Counted from the first letter of the stretch, positions 5,562 through 12,994 are shown. The stretch: DNA of 32,226 bases from an uncultured Anaerotignum sp. (GCA_910578425.1 CAJTQX010000030.1:1-32226), one strand, 5' to 3'. Program-made: numbers and translations. The notes: generated from the sequence alone by a model not told the origin.

Positions 5562-6706
5562 TGGAATTCAAAGAGGAATTAAAAAAATTTGTCGAACGCA
5601 TTGAAACCATAAAAGACACAGCACAAACTGAAGAAGCAACCAAAATGTCCATGATTGTGCCGTTTTTCCAGCTTCTGGGATATGATGTTTTTAACCCTCA
5701 AAAATTCTGCCCCGAGTATACCGCCGACGTCGGCATCAAAAAAGGCGAAAAAGTTGATTATGCCATACTGATCAAGGGTCAGCCTGTCATGCTGATTGAA
5801 GCAAAAGCATCCAGCAAAAAATTGGACAGGCATAGTTCCCAGCTTTTTCGGTATTTTGTAGCAACTCCTGCCAGATTTGCCATCCTAACAAACGGCATTG
5901 AATACAAATTTTTTACCGACTTGGACGAAGCGAATAAAATGGATAAGGCTCCTTTTCTGGAAATCAACTTGCTCCACTTGAAAGAACATCAAGTCATGCA
6001 GATTGCTAAATTCAGAGAGGAAAATCTGGATGTTGACGGAATACTGGAAAGCGCATCCTTGCTGAAATATACTACCATATTCCGAAACCAATTTGAACAG
6101 CAGCTAAAAGCCCCCAGCGATGATTTCGTCAAGCTGTTTTTGCAGCCCGTTTATAAAGGGACAAAAACGCAGGCCGTAGTTGAAAAATTCCGGCCGATAC
6201 TTGCAAGGGCTTTGAATGACTATATCAACGAATCCTTAAACGAAAAAATACAGGCTGTTTCAACCAGCTCAAACGAGCAAAGCTATAAGACCGCCAGTGC
6301 CCTCACCGAAAGCGACCAATGGGATATTTTAGCAGCACTAAAGGAAATCCTGAGCAATACCATTGATACAAACAAAATCGTACTGAAACAAACCGGCTCT
6401 TATACTGCGGTCTTATATGAAAACAATGTTAGGAAATGGATCTGCCGCTTTGCTTTGACAGCTTCACAAAGAATAATGACGATACCAGATGAAAACAAAA
6501 AAGAATTGCGGTATCCCATTGAATCCATAGATGATGTAAAAAGTTTTTCTGAACAGATTATTGAAGTGGCAAAGCGGTATCTGCACCCCATACCCAAAAA
6601 TAAAGAAATACTATATACAAAATGGGGAGCCTACATCATGCCGGAACCCTACACGCTCTGCCTTGCCAAAGGCCCGCGCCCGGATTTGCAGGAAATCATG
6701 ACCTAA
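5561..6706 (+). CDS. Stand-alone HsdR N-terminal-type PD-(D/E)XK nuclease
   Basis: A 381-residue protein resembling the N-terminal nuclease domain of type I restriction HsdR subunits (COG4748-like), without the helicase motor. Catalytic pattern: Asp66 in KVDYAIL, Glu80-x-Lys82 in LIEAKA, and a QxxxY motif (QLFRY, residues 94-98) seen in HsdR/RecB-type nucleases; a conserved Glu lies near residues 24-25 (TEEATKM). The C-terminal half (about 200-381) is a second domain that I cannot name. AAGGAGGAG precedes ATG 5561, which overlaps the preceding stop. Such proteins often sit beside prophage repressors in Firmicutes and are suspected of defending the lysogen; no methylase or specificity subunit is visible here. 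Confidence 0.85.
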   Translation: MEFKEELKKFVERIETIKDTAQTEEATKMSMIVPFFQLLGYDVFNPQKFCPEYTADVGIKKGEKVDYAILIKGQPVMLIEAKASSKKLDRHSSQLFRYFVATPARFAILTNGIEYKFFTDLDEANKMDKAPFLEINLLHLKEHQVMQIAKFREENLDVDGILESASLLKYTTIFRNQFEQQLKAPSDDFVKLFLQPVYKGTKTQAVVEKFRPILARALNDYINESLNEKIQAVSTSSNEQSYKTASALTESDQWDILAALKEILSNTIDTNKIVLKQTGSYTAVLYENNVRKWICRFALTASQRIMTIPDENKKELRYPIESIDDVKSFSEQIIEVAKRYLHPIPKNKEILYTKWGAYIMPEPYTLCLAKGPRPDLQEIMT

Positions 6707-6762
6707 CACAGTAAAATGAAAAGCAGCCTTTATTTTCAAAACTACATACAAGGAGGAACCCT

Positions 6763-7329
6763 ATGAAAAAACGTTTTATTATCCTATTGTCTGTCATCTT
6801 CTTATTTGGGGCGTCTGCTTGCGGCAGTAAAGAATCGCCTGAAACTGCGGTCACTAACTACTTAAACGCATTTAACACTCTTGACACCGAAACTATATCA
6901 CTGTATTCCAGCGAAGAATACACCGGTGAACTGCTCAATGATGAAAGCGGCAGTGCCGCCCTATCGAAGGAAATGCTTCAAAATATGTCTTTCGAAATCC
7001 TTTCTTCCGAAGAAAAGGGGGATACCGCAACCGTTACCGTTTCTATCACCAACACAGATGCCGCCATTGTTCTTTCCGAATATGTTTCGTCTGCTTTCGG
7101 GCTTATTTTCTCCGGCCTTTCTGAGGAAGAGATGGACGCAAAAATGACCGAACTGCTGGCTGCGGCTTTTGAAAACAATAAAGAAAGTACTGTTACAAAC
7201 GAAGTAACGCTTTCCCTGTCAAAAGAAAATGACCAATGGAAAGTATTGCCAGATGAAGAAATGCTTGACGCAATCCTTGGTGGGATGTATAGCATTGCTG
7301 AAAGCATGAGCAACGCATTTTCTGAATAA
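6763..7329 (+). CDS. Lipoprotein, NTF2-like fold probable
   Basis: A 188-residue lipoprotein: signal MKKRFIILLSVIFLFGASAC with the lipobox Cys at position 20, so the mature protein is anchored on the outer face of the membrane. The remainder (SPETAVTNYLNAFNTLDTETI and following) resembles small DUF4878/DUF5105-type secreted domains with an NTF2-like fold. ATG 6763 follows AAGGAGG. It lies between the lysogeny operon and the recombinase, a common place for lysogenic-conversion genes. Surface modification or superinfection exclusion is possible; the exact role is unknown. Confidence 0.8.
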   Translation: MKKRFIILLSVIFLFGASACGSKESPETAVTNYLNAFNTLDTETISLYSSEEYTGELLNDESGSAALSKEMLQNMSFEILSSEEKGDTATVTVSITNTDAAIVLSEYVSSAFGLIFSGLSEEEMDAKMTELLAAAFENNKESTVTNEVTLSLSKENDQWKVLPDEEMLDAILGGMYSIAESMSNAFSE

Positions 7330-7349
7330 AAACAGAATACATAAAAACT

Positions 7350-7378
7350 CCCCCACTCTGTTACCAGCAGAATGGGGG
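7350..7378 (-). terminator. Hairpin terminator oriented leftward
   Basis: CCCCCACTCTG at 7350-7360 pairs with CAGAATGGGGG at 7368-7378 (one mismatch). On the - strand the stem is followed by GAGTTTTTAT, a T run; on the + strand it is followed by AAAAGC. It therefore terminates leftward transcription better than the rightward lipoprotein transcript, and may block antisense reading into the lysogeny block. Confidence 0.55.
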
Positions 7379-7476
7379 AAAAGCGGCCATAAAAATACAG
7401 CCAGCCTGAACAACTGTATTGTATCATAAGGCCGCCATTTTTGCTATACCTTATTATAGAAAAAGGGGGCTTTTTT

Positions 7477-8961
7477 ATGGTTGCAATTTACGCGCGCCAA
7501 TCCGTGGACAAAAAAGACAGCATTAGCATCGAAAGCCAGATTGCCTACGCAAAGCGGGAGGTTTTTTCGGAAGAATGCAAAATCTACCAGGACAGCGGCT
7601 ATTCCGGCAAGAACACCAACCGCCCCGCCTTCTCCGAAATGATGCGGGACATCCAGTCCGGGCAGGTGGAAAAGGTCGTCGTCTACCGCCTCGACCGCAT
7701 CAGCCGCTCCATCGTGGATTTTGCGGACTTCATCGATATCCTGGAAAACGCCGGTATCTCCTTCGTTTCCGCGACGGAGAAATTCGACACATCGACCCCT
7801 ATGGGGCGCGCCATGCTGTACATCATCGTCGTGTTCGCGCAGCTGGAGCGCGAAACCATCGCCGAACGCGTGCGGGACAATTACTATGCCCGTGTCCGCA
7901 AGGGCGCATGGGGCGGCGGTCCCGCCGCATTCGGCTTCGACCTTGTCCGCACCACGATTGACGGAAAAAAGGCCACCATCTGCCAGCCAAACGAATCCAT
8001 TGCCGTCGTGCAGCGCATCTTTGAGCTGTATTCCCGCCCTTACGCCAGCCTTGCGGACGTGCAGAAGCAGCTCATCCGGGACGGCGTGCTGTCCTCCGGC
8101 GGTGTAAATTTCGATAACGTGAAGCTATCGTCCATACTAAAAAACCCCGCCTATGTCCGCGCGGATATTTCCATCTACAACTACTACAAGGCGAAAGGCG
8201 CTATCATGGCAAACGGGCCGGAGGAGTTTGACGGAGTGCATGGCTGCATCCTTGTCGGCAAGCGCGACGCAAGCCAGCGCAAATACAAGGACGTTACAAA
8301 CCACCTGATTGCCATCGGCCACCATAAGGGCATCATCGACAGCGCGCCGTTCCTGTTCTGCCAAGAAAAGCTGTCCCGAAACCGCCAGATCAAAAACACC
8401 TACAAGGGGAAATATTCCTGGCTGACAGGGCTTGTAAAATGCGGCCACTGCGGCTACTCCTTTTCCGTCCGCTTTGCCAGCACGAAGGACGGGCGTGTCC
8501 CCTATTTCACCTGTTCCGGGAAATACCTGCATAAGCAGTGCGACGCGAAGCAGACCCACCGCGTGCGGGATGTAGAGGCGGAGGTGCAGGCGCGCCTGAT
8601 TGCCGAAGCCGAGCACTACCGTCTTGCACAGGAAAAGCGGGAAACCCTTGCGACCAAACAGCACCAGCAGAAAATACTGGAAATCGATGGGAAGATTGAA
8701 AACCTGGTTGCTGCATTGGAAAATGCCGGCAATGTTTCCACCGAATATATCAGCCGCCGCATCGAGACCCTCCACCACGAAAAGCAGCTCCTGCTCCACC
8801 AATATGCCGAAGCTGTTTCTTCCTTCAATACAGCGGAAATCATACCGTTTGACGCCGCAGACTGGGAAAATATGTCCATTGCGGATAAACGGGAAATCGC
8901 CCGCAGTATGGTTTCTGTCGTATACCTGAGCACCGCGGGCGTAGATGTGCAGTTCAAATGA
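7477..8961 (+). CDS. Large serine recombinase (site-specific integrase)
   Basis: A 494-residue large serine recombinase. Residues 1-140 are the resolvase catalytic domain: nucleophile Ser9 in YARQS, then the conserved VYRLDRISRS and GRAMLYIIVVFAQLERE. A recombinase domain follows (about 155-260), then a zinc-ribbon domain (CGHCGYSF ... FTCSGKYLHKQC) and a coiled-coil tail. I chose ATG 7477, which has AAGGGGGC upstream; an in-frame ATG at 7441 has none. It lies at the extreme end of the element, next to the disrupted deacetylase gene, as expected for the integrase that made this insertion. Its base composition is visibly more GC-rich than the lysogeny genes, hinting at modular exchange. Confidence 0.95.
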   Translation: MVAIYARQSVDKKDSISIESQIAYAKREVFSEECKIYQDSGYSGKNTNRPAFSEMMRDIQSGQVEKVVVYRLDRISRSIVDFADFIDILENAGISFVSATEKFDTSTPMGRAMLYIIVVFAQLERETIAERVRDNYYARVRKGAWGGGPAAFGFDLVRTTIDGKKATICQPNESIAVVQRIFELYSRPYASLADVQKQLIRDGVLSSGGVNFDNVKLSSILKNPAYVRADISIYNYYKAKGAIMANGPEEFDGVHGCILVGKRDASQRKYKDVTNHLIAIGHHKGIIDSAPFLFCQEKLSRNRQIKNTYKGKYSWLTGLVKCGHCGYSFSVRFASTKDGRVPYFTCSGKYLHKQCDAKQTHRVRDVEAEVQARLIAEAEHYRLAQEKRETLATKQHQQKILEIDGKIENLVAALENAGNVSTEYISRRIETLHHEKQLLLHQYAEAVSSFNTAEIIPFDAADWENMSIADKREIARSMVSVVYLSTAGVDVQFK

Positions 8962-9005
8962 GCCAGAGCCGCCTTATCCTAAGAGCTCCGGCTCTTTTCT
9001 TTTTG
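8960..9005 (+). terminator. Terminator of the serine recombinase gene
   Basis: GAGCCAGAGC at 8960-8969 pairs with GCTCCGGCTC at 8985-8994 (one mismatch), followed by TTTTCTTTTTG. It overlaps the stop codon and is a classic intrinsic terminator. It also separates the element from the deacetylase remnant. Confidence 0.85.
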
Positions 9006-9020
9006 TTTTCTATGTGGATA
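8995..9020. other. Probable element-chromosome junction (attachment site)
   Basis: Recognisable deacetylase coding sequence begins at about 9011 (TATGTGGATAGT, encoding YVDS), just after the recombinase terminator. The crossover should lie in this interval, but the core cannot be defined because the other end of the element is outside the window. Confidence 0.45.
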
Positions 9021-9268
9021 GTCTTGACTGGAAGGAATTAGGCGCGGAAGCAGAGCGAAATCAGGTCCTGAACCACAAGCACTTGGGAAACGGCTCCATC
9101 ATCCTGTTCCACAACGATGCGAAATACACACCGCAGGTTCTGGACAGCATACTAAAGGGTCTGAAAGAAAAAGGTTTTGAGATTGTCCCCATCTCCGAAC
9201 TGATACTTCGTGAGGATTTTGAAATGGACCACGAAGGGCGGCAAAAACTGAAATCGGGCGCGGCGTAA
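9011..9268 (+). pseudogene. 3' fragment of a polysaccharide deacetylase gene
   Basis: The frame from 9011 encodes YVDSLDWKELGAEAERNQ and continues through GSIILFHNDAKYT to VLDSILKGLKEKGFEIVP and ISELI, ending in an acidic/basic tail. VDSLDW, the ILFHND motif and the final G-F/Y-x-VP-x-SELI are hallmarks of the C-terminal half of NodB-type polysaccharide deacetylases (PdaA-like), which remove acetyl groups from cell-wall glycans. The N-terminal half with the metal-binding Asp/His residues is missing. No ribosome binding site precedes the fragment, so it is a remnant split by the element. The 5' half should lie at the other end of the element. Confidence 0.8.
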
Positions 9269-9343
9269 TGCCGAAGCAAACTGCTATAGGAACTGCTTTT
9301 GCTGCAAGCGAAGTCAGCTTCGCCGCTATTACAGCAGTCAAAA

Positions 9344-9371
9344 CGGGGGATTGTTTCAGAACAGTCCCCCG
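9344..9371. terminator. Strong hairpin after the deacetylase fragment
   Basis: CGGGGGA (9344-9350) pairs with TCCCCCG (9365-9371), and the inner TGTT/AACA pair continues the stem around a TCAG loop. No T run follows directly, so it may be a factor-assisted terminator or a stable mRNA end. A second small hairpin, GCGAAG/CTTCGC, lies at 9308-9323. Confidence 0.5.
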
Positions 9372-9392
9372 CCCCTGAAAATCCCTCTTTCA

Positions 9393-9456
9393 TTTGGAAA
9401 AATTTTTCTCAGACAGCAACCGCCTGCGTTTGACTGAAAAAGCAGTATGTTTTCTT
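9393..9456. repeat. Partial copy of the hairpin repeat, interrupted by MITE copy 1
   Basis: This stretch aligns with the second half of the repeats at 9585-9747 and 12744-12908 (AATTTTTCTCAGACAGCAAC, GCGTTTGACT, GTTTTCTTA). It stops exactly where the MITE begins, at TTA. The right flank of the MITE resumes with AATCAA, compatible with insertion into the TTAAGTCAA end of the repeat. Confidence 0.55.
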
Positions 9457-9545
9457 AGGCAGTGTCGTCACAAGTGTCTGCACAGGCCTTTCCGACAAAA
9501 TTATGCTCGAAAATACGTATACATGACTCATGACGACACTACCTA
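9456..9545 (+). mobile_element. MITE copy 1
   Basis: About 90 bp bounded by TAGGCAGTGTCGTCA and TGACGACACTACCTA (terminal inverted repeats with one mismatch), with no coding capacity. TA on each side fits target duplication by an IS630/Tc1-mariner-like transposase acting in trans. Three other copies occur at 16419-16508, 18824-18908 and 29354-29464 (inverted). Confidence 0.8.
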
Positions 9546-9584
9546 ATCAAAACCACGTTATCAAACAAAAAAGAGCCCTCCCCC

Positions 9585-9747
9585 ATAGGCGTTGCCACAA
9601 GAAAATTTCAACTTTTGAAACGTCTGAAAAATCTGGATTTTTCAGAGCAGCTACCATTTTAGAAGAAATTTTCTCGGGCAACAGCCGTCAGCGTTTGACT
9701 TAAGAAATCAATCTAAAAAAATGTGTTTTCTTAAGTCAAGCCGCCTT
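9585..9747. repeat. Hairpin-rich dispersed repeat, copy A
   Basis: About 163 bp, aligned along its whole length with copy B at 12744-12908. It holds two stem-loops: TCTGAAAAATC/GATTTTTCAGA, and TTGACTTAAGAAA pairing with TTTCTTAAGTCAA, the latter with a loop that differs between copies. The ends are roughly inverted (AGGCGTTGCC near the left; AAGCCGCCTT at the right). Copy A ends 40 bases past the aspartokinase stop, so it may also act as the operon's 3' structure. Confidence 0.75.
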
Positions 9748-9786
9748 TCCGGAAAAGGCTCTTTCCCCAACCTGCAAACGCAGCGT

Positions 9787-11013
9787 TTACTCCTTCCGCA
9801 TCTTAACAGAAGCGTTCTTAAACTTGTCATGCACCGCAACCATCGCCGCGTCAATATCATCTTTTGCAATCAGCACAGTAATCTTGATTTCAGATGTGGA
9901 AATCATCTGAATGTTCACACCCGCGTCATACATCGCTTCAAAGAACATCGCCGCAACGCCGGGATTCGATGCCATGCCCGCGCCCACGATGGACAGCTTC
10001 GCCACGCTGTCATCATGCACAATCTCCTGCGCCGTCAGCCGCTCTTTATGCTTCTCCAATGCTTTCAGCGCAATATCCAGATCGTCTCGGCCAATCGTAA
10101 AGGAAATATTCTGCCGCCCATCGTAGCCATTTGACTGCAAAATAATATCTACGCTTACTTTCTCCTTTGCCATCAGGGAGAAAACCTCAAACGCCTTACC
10201 CGGTTCATCCTTGATCCCCATGATCGAGATACGGGATACATTTTTATCCGCCGCAACGCCGCTGACCAGCATTCTTTCCATCTTGCAATCCTCCTTAACC
10301 TCTGTACCCTCCGCATCCGTCATGCTGGAACGTACCACAAGCTTTACATTGTATTTTTTCGCCAGCTCAACGGAACGGCAATGGAGCACCTTCGCGCCCA
10401 AAGACGCAAGCTCCAGCATTTCGTCATAGCTGATCTCATCCAGTTTCTGCGCATCCGGCACAACGCGGGGGTCCGCCGTATATACGCCTTCCACATCTGT
10501 ATAAATTTCGCAGATATCCGCATTCAGCGCGGCAGCCAGCGCGACCGCCGAAGTATCCGAGCCGCCCCGTCCAAGCGTTGTCAGATCGCCCAACTGGTTC
10601 ACGCCCTGAAAGCCGGTCACAAGCACAACATTGCTCCGTTCCAGCTCATTTTCAATGCGCTCCGTATGAATGGTACGGATTCTGGCGTTGCTGTAAGTAT
10701 TCGTTGTTTCGATGCCCACCTGCACGGCGTTCAGCGAAATGGCGCGCCCGCCCAAAGCATTGATCGCCATTGCCATCAGTGCAACAGACTGCTGTTCTCC
10801 CGTAGCCAGAAGCATATCCATCTCTCTGCGGCTTGCTTTCGGGTTGATCTCTTTTGCTTTTGCAATCAGACCGTCTGTTGTTTTGCCCTGTGCGGAAAGC
10901 ACAACAACAACACTGTTGCCTTCCGCCTTTGTTTTCATGATGCGTCGGGCTACATTGAATACTCTCTCCGCGTCCGCGACGGAACTCCCGCCGTATTTCT
11001 GCACAATCAACAT
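9787..11013 (-). CDS. lysC: Aspartate kinase
   Basis: A 408-residue monofunctional aspartokinase, the first step of the lysine, threonine and methionine pathways (aspartate to aspartyl phosphate). The N-terminal kinase domain shows KYGGSSV and the RGGSDTSAVALAAALNAD signature near residues 150-168, followed by the TDVEGVYTADPRVV motif. Two C-terminal ACT domains (about 265-330 and 340-402; ISIMGIKDEPGKAFEVFS and LSIVGAGMASNPGVAAMFFE) should bind amino-acid effectors. ATG 11013 follows AGGAGGAAG, 16 bases after the thrB stop. It is the last gene of a leftward operon with the ACT regulator and thrB, so it probably serves threonine supply. Length is normal for the family. Confidence 0.95.
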   Translation of the reverse strand: MLIVQKYGGSSVADAERVFNVARRIMKTKAEGNSVVVVLSAQGKTTDGLIAKAKEINPKASRREMDMLLATGEQQSVALMAMAINALGGRAISLNAVQVGIETTNTYSNARIRTIHTERIENELERSNVVLVTGFQGVNQLGDLTTLGRGGSDTSAVALAAALNADICEIYTDVEGVYTADPRVVPDAQKLDEISYDEMLELASLGAKVLHCRSVELAKKYNVKLVVRSSMTDAEGTEVKEDCKMERMLVSGVAADKNVSRISIMGIKDEPGKAFEVFSLMAKEKVSVDIILQSNGYDGRQNISFTIGRDDLDIALKALEKHKERLTAQEIVHDDSVAKLSIVGAGMASNPGVAAMFFEAMYDAGVNIQMISTSEIKITVLIAKDDIDAAMVAVHDKFKNASVKMRKE

Positions 11014-11029
11014 TCTTTTCTTCCTCCTG

Positions 11030-11932
11030 TTATTCCGTCTTTACCTTCGCGCCCTCCAGATCAGGCTCAAGCAGTGTTAATTCCCAATTATTCGGGAGCG
11101 TGCGCAAATATGCAGACATTTTTCTTTGGAATACCTCCGCCCCGTCCCTTCTGACCATAGCCATCAGCGTGGAGCCCGCGCCGCTCAGATAGCAGGCGAT
11201 CGCGCCAAAGCCGTCCGCGGCTTCAAAAATTTCCTCCATGCCGGGAATCAGGGTTTTCCGGTAAGGCTGGTGGATTCTGTCCTCCATCGCCATCGCAAGA
11301 TTTTCGTAATTCCCTGTCAGTATGGAGGCAACCAGCAACGCCCCGCGGGATACATTATACACAACATCTCCGCGCGAATAGCTTGCAGGCAGCACGCCCC
11401 GCGCCTTCTCCGTAGAAACAGGGAAATCAGGTACCATTATAGCAAAAAGCAGGTCGTCCGGCAACTCCAAACGGACATGCCGCATGATTTTTTCATCCTG
11501 CGCGCCAACGACCATGCTGCCGAATATCGCGGGATTGGAATTATCCGGATGCCCCTCCAGCTTTGCCGCCATCTGCGCAAGCTCCTCCCTGCCACAGAGG
11601 TTTCCTGCCAGTGCGTTCGCCGCCAGCAGCCCGCCCACGATGCAAGCCGCACTGCTGCCCAGCCCGCGCACCATAGGAATGTTATCTTCCTGTATCAGGC
11701 GCACGCCGGGCATGGCAAGCCCCTTCTGCTCATAAAAATAGCGCATAGTCTGATAAATCAGATTGGTTTCGTCCGTTGGTATCTCAATGGCCTGTTTCCG
11801 CCTGACGTCAATTTCCACTCCCTCCGGTATTTCCTCCACCCAAAGATGGTTATAGAGCTGCAATGCCACCCCAATGCTGTCAAAGCCGGGGCCCATATTC
11901 GCCGACGTTGCCGGCACCTGTACTGAAATCAT
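11030..11932 (-). CDS. thrB: Homoserine kinase
   Basis: A 300-residue GHMP-family kinase making O-phosphohomoserine, the penultimate step to threonine. The N-terminus MISVQVPATSANMGPGFDSI is diagnostic. The ATP loop is VRGLGSSAACIVGGLLAANA (about residues 84-103), and the C-terminal GHMP motif is LSGAGSTLMAM. The start at ATG 11932 is set by GGAGGAAGAAA immediately upstream; a longer frame from 12073 runs through the palindromic repeat and is not real. It lies between the ACT regulator and aspartokinase. Homoserine dehydrogenase and threonine synthase are not in the window. Confidence 0.95.
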   Translation of the reverse strand: MISVQVPATSANMGPGFDSIGVALQLYNHLWVEEIPEGVEIDVRRKQAIEIPTDETNLIYQTMRYFYEQKGLAMPGVRLIQEDNIPMVRGLGSSAACIVGGLLAANALAGNLCGREELAQMAAKLEGHPDNSNPAIFGSMVVGAQDEKIMRHVRLELPDDLLFAIMVPDFPVSTEKARGVLPASYSRGDVVYNVSRGALLVASILTGNYENLAMAMEDRIHQPYRKTLIPGMEEIFEAADGFGAIACYLSGAGSTLMAMVRRDGAEVFQRKMSAYLRTLPNNWELTLLEPDLEGAKVKTE

Positions 11933-11965
11933 TTTCTTCCTCCGTTCTGTATTTCTCAAAAACTT

Positions 11966-12143
11966 TACCTTCGCCTGACAAGGGGATACACGCTTTTTCA
12001 GCCGGAATCCGGCTGTTTTCTGTTTTGTGGCTATGCAAGGCTTTCGAGCGCGGCGTACCGAGTGGTACGCCAAGCAAGCGTAACGCGGCAGAGCCGCAAA
12101 ACAGATGCTTTCAGCCGTATATACCCTTTGTCAGGCGAAGGTA
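11966..12143. repeat. 178 bp near-palindromic element inside the thr/lys operon
   Basis: TACCTTCGCCTGACAA at 11966-11981 is mirrored by TTGTCAGGCGAAGGTA at 12128-12143. Interior arms also pair (CTGTTTTGTGGC with the complement of GCCGCAAAACAG), and the centre is the perfect GGCGTACC-GAGT-GGTACGCC (12052-12071). A further palindrome, CAGCCGGAATCCGGCTG, lies at 11999-12015. It has no coding signal. The transcript would fold into one long hairpin between the regulator gene and thrB. It looks like a mobile REP- or MITE-type palindrome. Confidence 0.75.
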
Positions 12144-12164
12144 GCGCAAGGTCCCCATGCTTTT

Positions 12165-12608
12165 TTACTCCCGCGCGATAATCTTCAAAGACTGTACGCC
12201 CTTCAGCTCCTCAACGCGGCCCATCAGCCTGCTGAAATCCCCCTGCATAGCGTTCGTTTCTATGGTGACTGTTACGTTCGCAATGCCGTTAATGGGTATG
12301 GTCTGGTTAATCGTCAGTACGTTCGCGCCTTCCGTTGCAATACCGTTGAGCACCGCCGAAAGCAGCCCCGGCGTATGGTCGAGGTTCATGGCAATCGTAA
12401 CGGTCTTTCCCCGCGTATTCTCATAAAGAGGGTGAACCGCGTCTCTGTATTTGTAAAACGCGCTCCGGCTGATGCCCACCCTGTTCACTGCGTCCTGCAC
12501 TGTTTTCTCCTTCTTGCTTTCCAGCAGATTTTTCACATCCATAACCTTCAGAAAAATCTCCGGCAAAACGCTTTTATCTACAATAAAAAAATTTTTATCC
12601 TCTTTCAA
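12165..12608 (-). CDS. ACT-domain regulator (UPF0735/PheB family) with N-terminal helix-turn-helix
   Basis: A 147-residue protein, the normal length of UPF0735. The N-terminal part has a helix-turn-helix-like segment (KTVQDAVNRVGISRSAFYKY). The C-terminal ACT domain (about residues 70-145: TVTIAMNLDHTPGLLSAVLN) should bind an amino acid. The frame has no suitable ATG; the TTG at 12608 follows AGGAGGAGAAGCAT and gives the family length. It is the first gene of the operon with thrB and aspartokinase, so a role in sensing threonine or a related amino acid is likely, though that is inference. A small TGTTTTT/AAAAACA hairpin lies just before the ribosome binding site. Confidence 0.85.
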   Translation of the reverse strand: MKEDKNFFIVDKSVLPEIFLKVMDVKNLLESKKEKTVQDAVNRVGISRSAFYKYRDAVHPLYENTRGKTVTIAMNLDHTPGLLSAVLNGIATEGANVLTINQTIPINGIANVTVTIETNAMQGDFSRLMGRVEELKGVQSLKIIARE

Positions 12609-12658
12609 ATGCTTCTCCTCCTGTTTTTCAGTTAAAAACATCTGTATGCAACACAAGG

Positions 12659-12687
12659 AATATATCACAAAATACCCCATATTGCAA
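12659..12687 (-). promoter_or_regulatory. Promoter of the ACT regulator-thrB-aspartokinase operon
   Basis: Reading leftward: TTGCAA (complement of 12682-12687), a 17-base spacer, then TATATT (complement of 12659-12664), preceded by TGA as an extended -10. The leader to the TTG start is about 45 bases, with no room for a T-box or riboswitch downstream. Confidence 0.7.
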
Positions 12688-12743
12688 GTAGAAAAACCGT
12701 ATTTCAGAAAAATATACATAATAATTGAAAATCCGCGCCGCTT

Positions 12744-12908
12744 ATAGGCATTGCCATAAGAAAATTTCATTTTTGAAGCGTCTGAAAAATCAGGATTTTT
12801 CAGAGTGACTAAAATTTTAGAAGAAATTTTCTCAGGCAACAGTCGTCAGCGTTTGACTTAAGAAACCAGGCAAAAAGAAAAATCTGTTTTCTTAAGTCAA
12901 GCCGCCTT
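12744..12908. repeat. Hairpin-rich dispersed repeat, copy B
   Basis: About 165 bp, same orientation and order as copy A (9585-9747): ATAGGCATTGCC, the TCTGAAAAATC/GATTTTTCAGA stem, GAAATTTTCTC, GCGTTTGACTTAAGAAA, and TTTTCTTAAGTCAAGCCGCC. The loop bases differ between the copies while the stems are kept. It sits upstream of the thr/lys operon promoter, so the operon is bracketed by direct copies. Confidence 0.75.
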
Positions 12909-12965
12909 CGTCCCCTTTTTTGCGCAGACACACGATGTTTTTCGCCGAATTTTTCCGTTTTTCTG

Positions 12966-12994
12966 TTTCAAAACGGCTTATTTTCTGGTAGAAT
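12966..12994 (+). promoter_or_regulatory. Promoter of the 522-residue gene
   Basis: TTTCAA at 12966-12971, a 17-base spacer and TAGAAT at 12989-12994 with an upstream TGG (extended -10). The -35 is weak. AAGGAG and ATG 13058 follow. Confidence 0.5.

Noticed and set aside
8945..9010. ATG upstream of the deacetylase fragment as a real start
   Set aside because: It lies inside the recombinase gene, has no ribosome binding site and reads through the terminator hairpin; the fragment is better treated as a remnant.
11933..12073. N-terminal extension of homoserine kinase
   Set aside because: The extension is translated palindromic repeat; the family start MISVQVPATSANMGPG and a strong ribosome site are at 11932.
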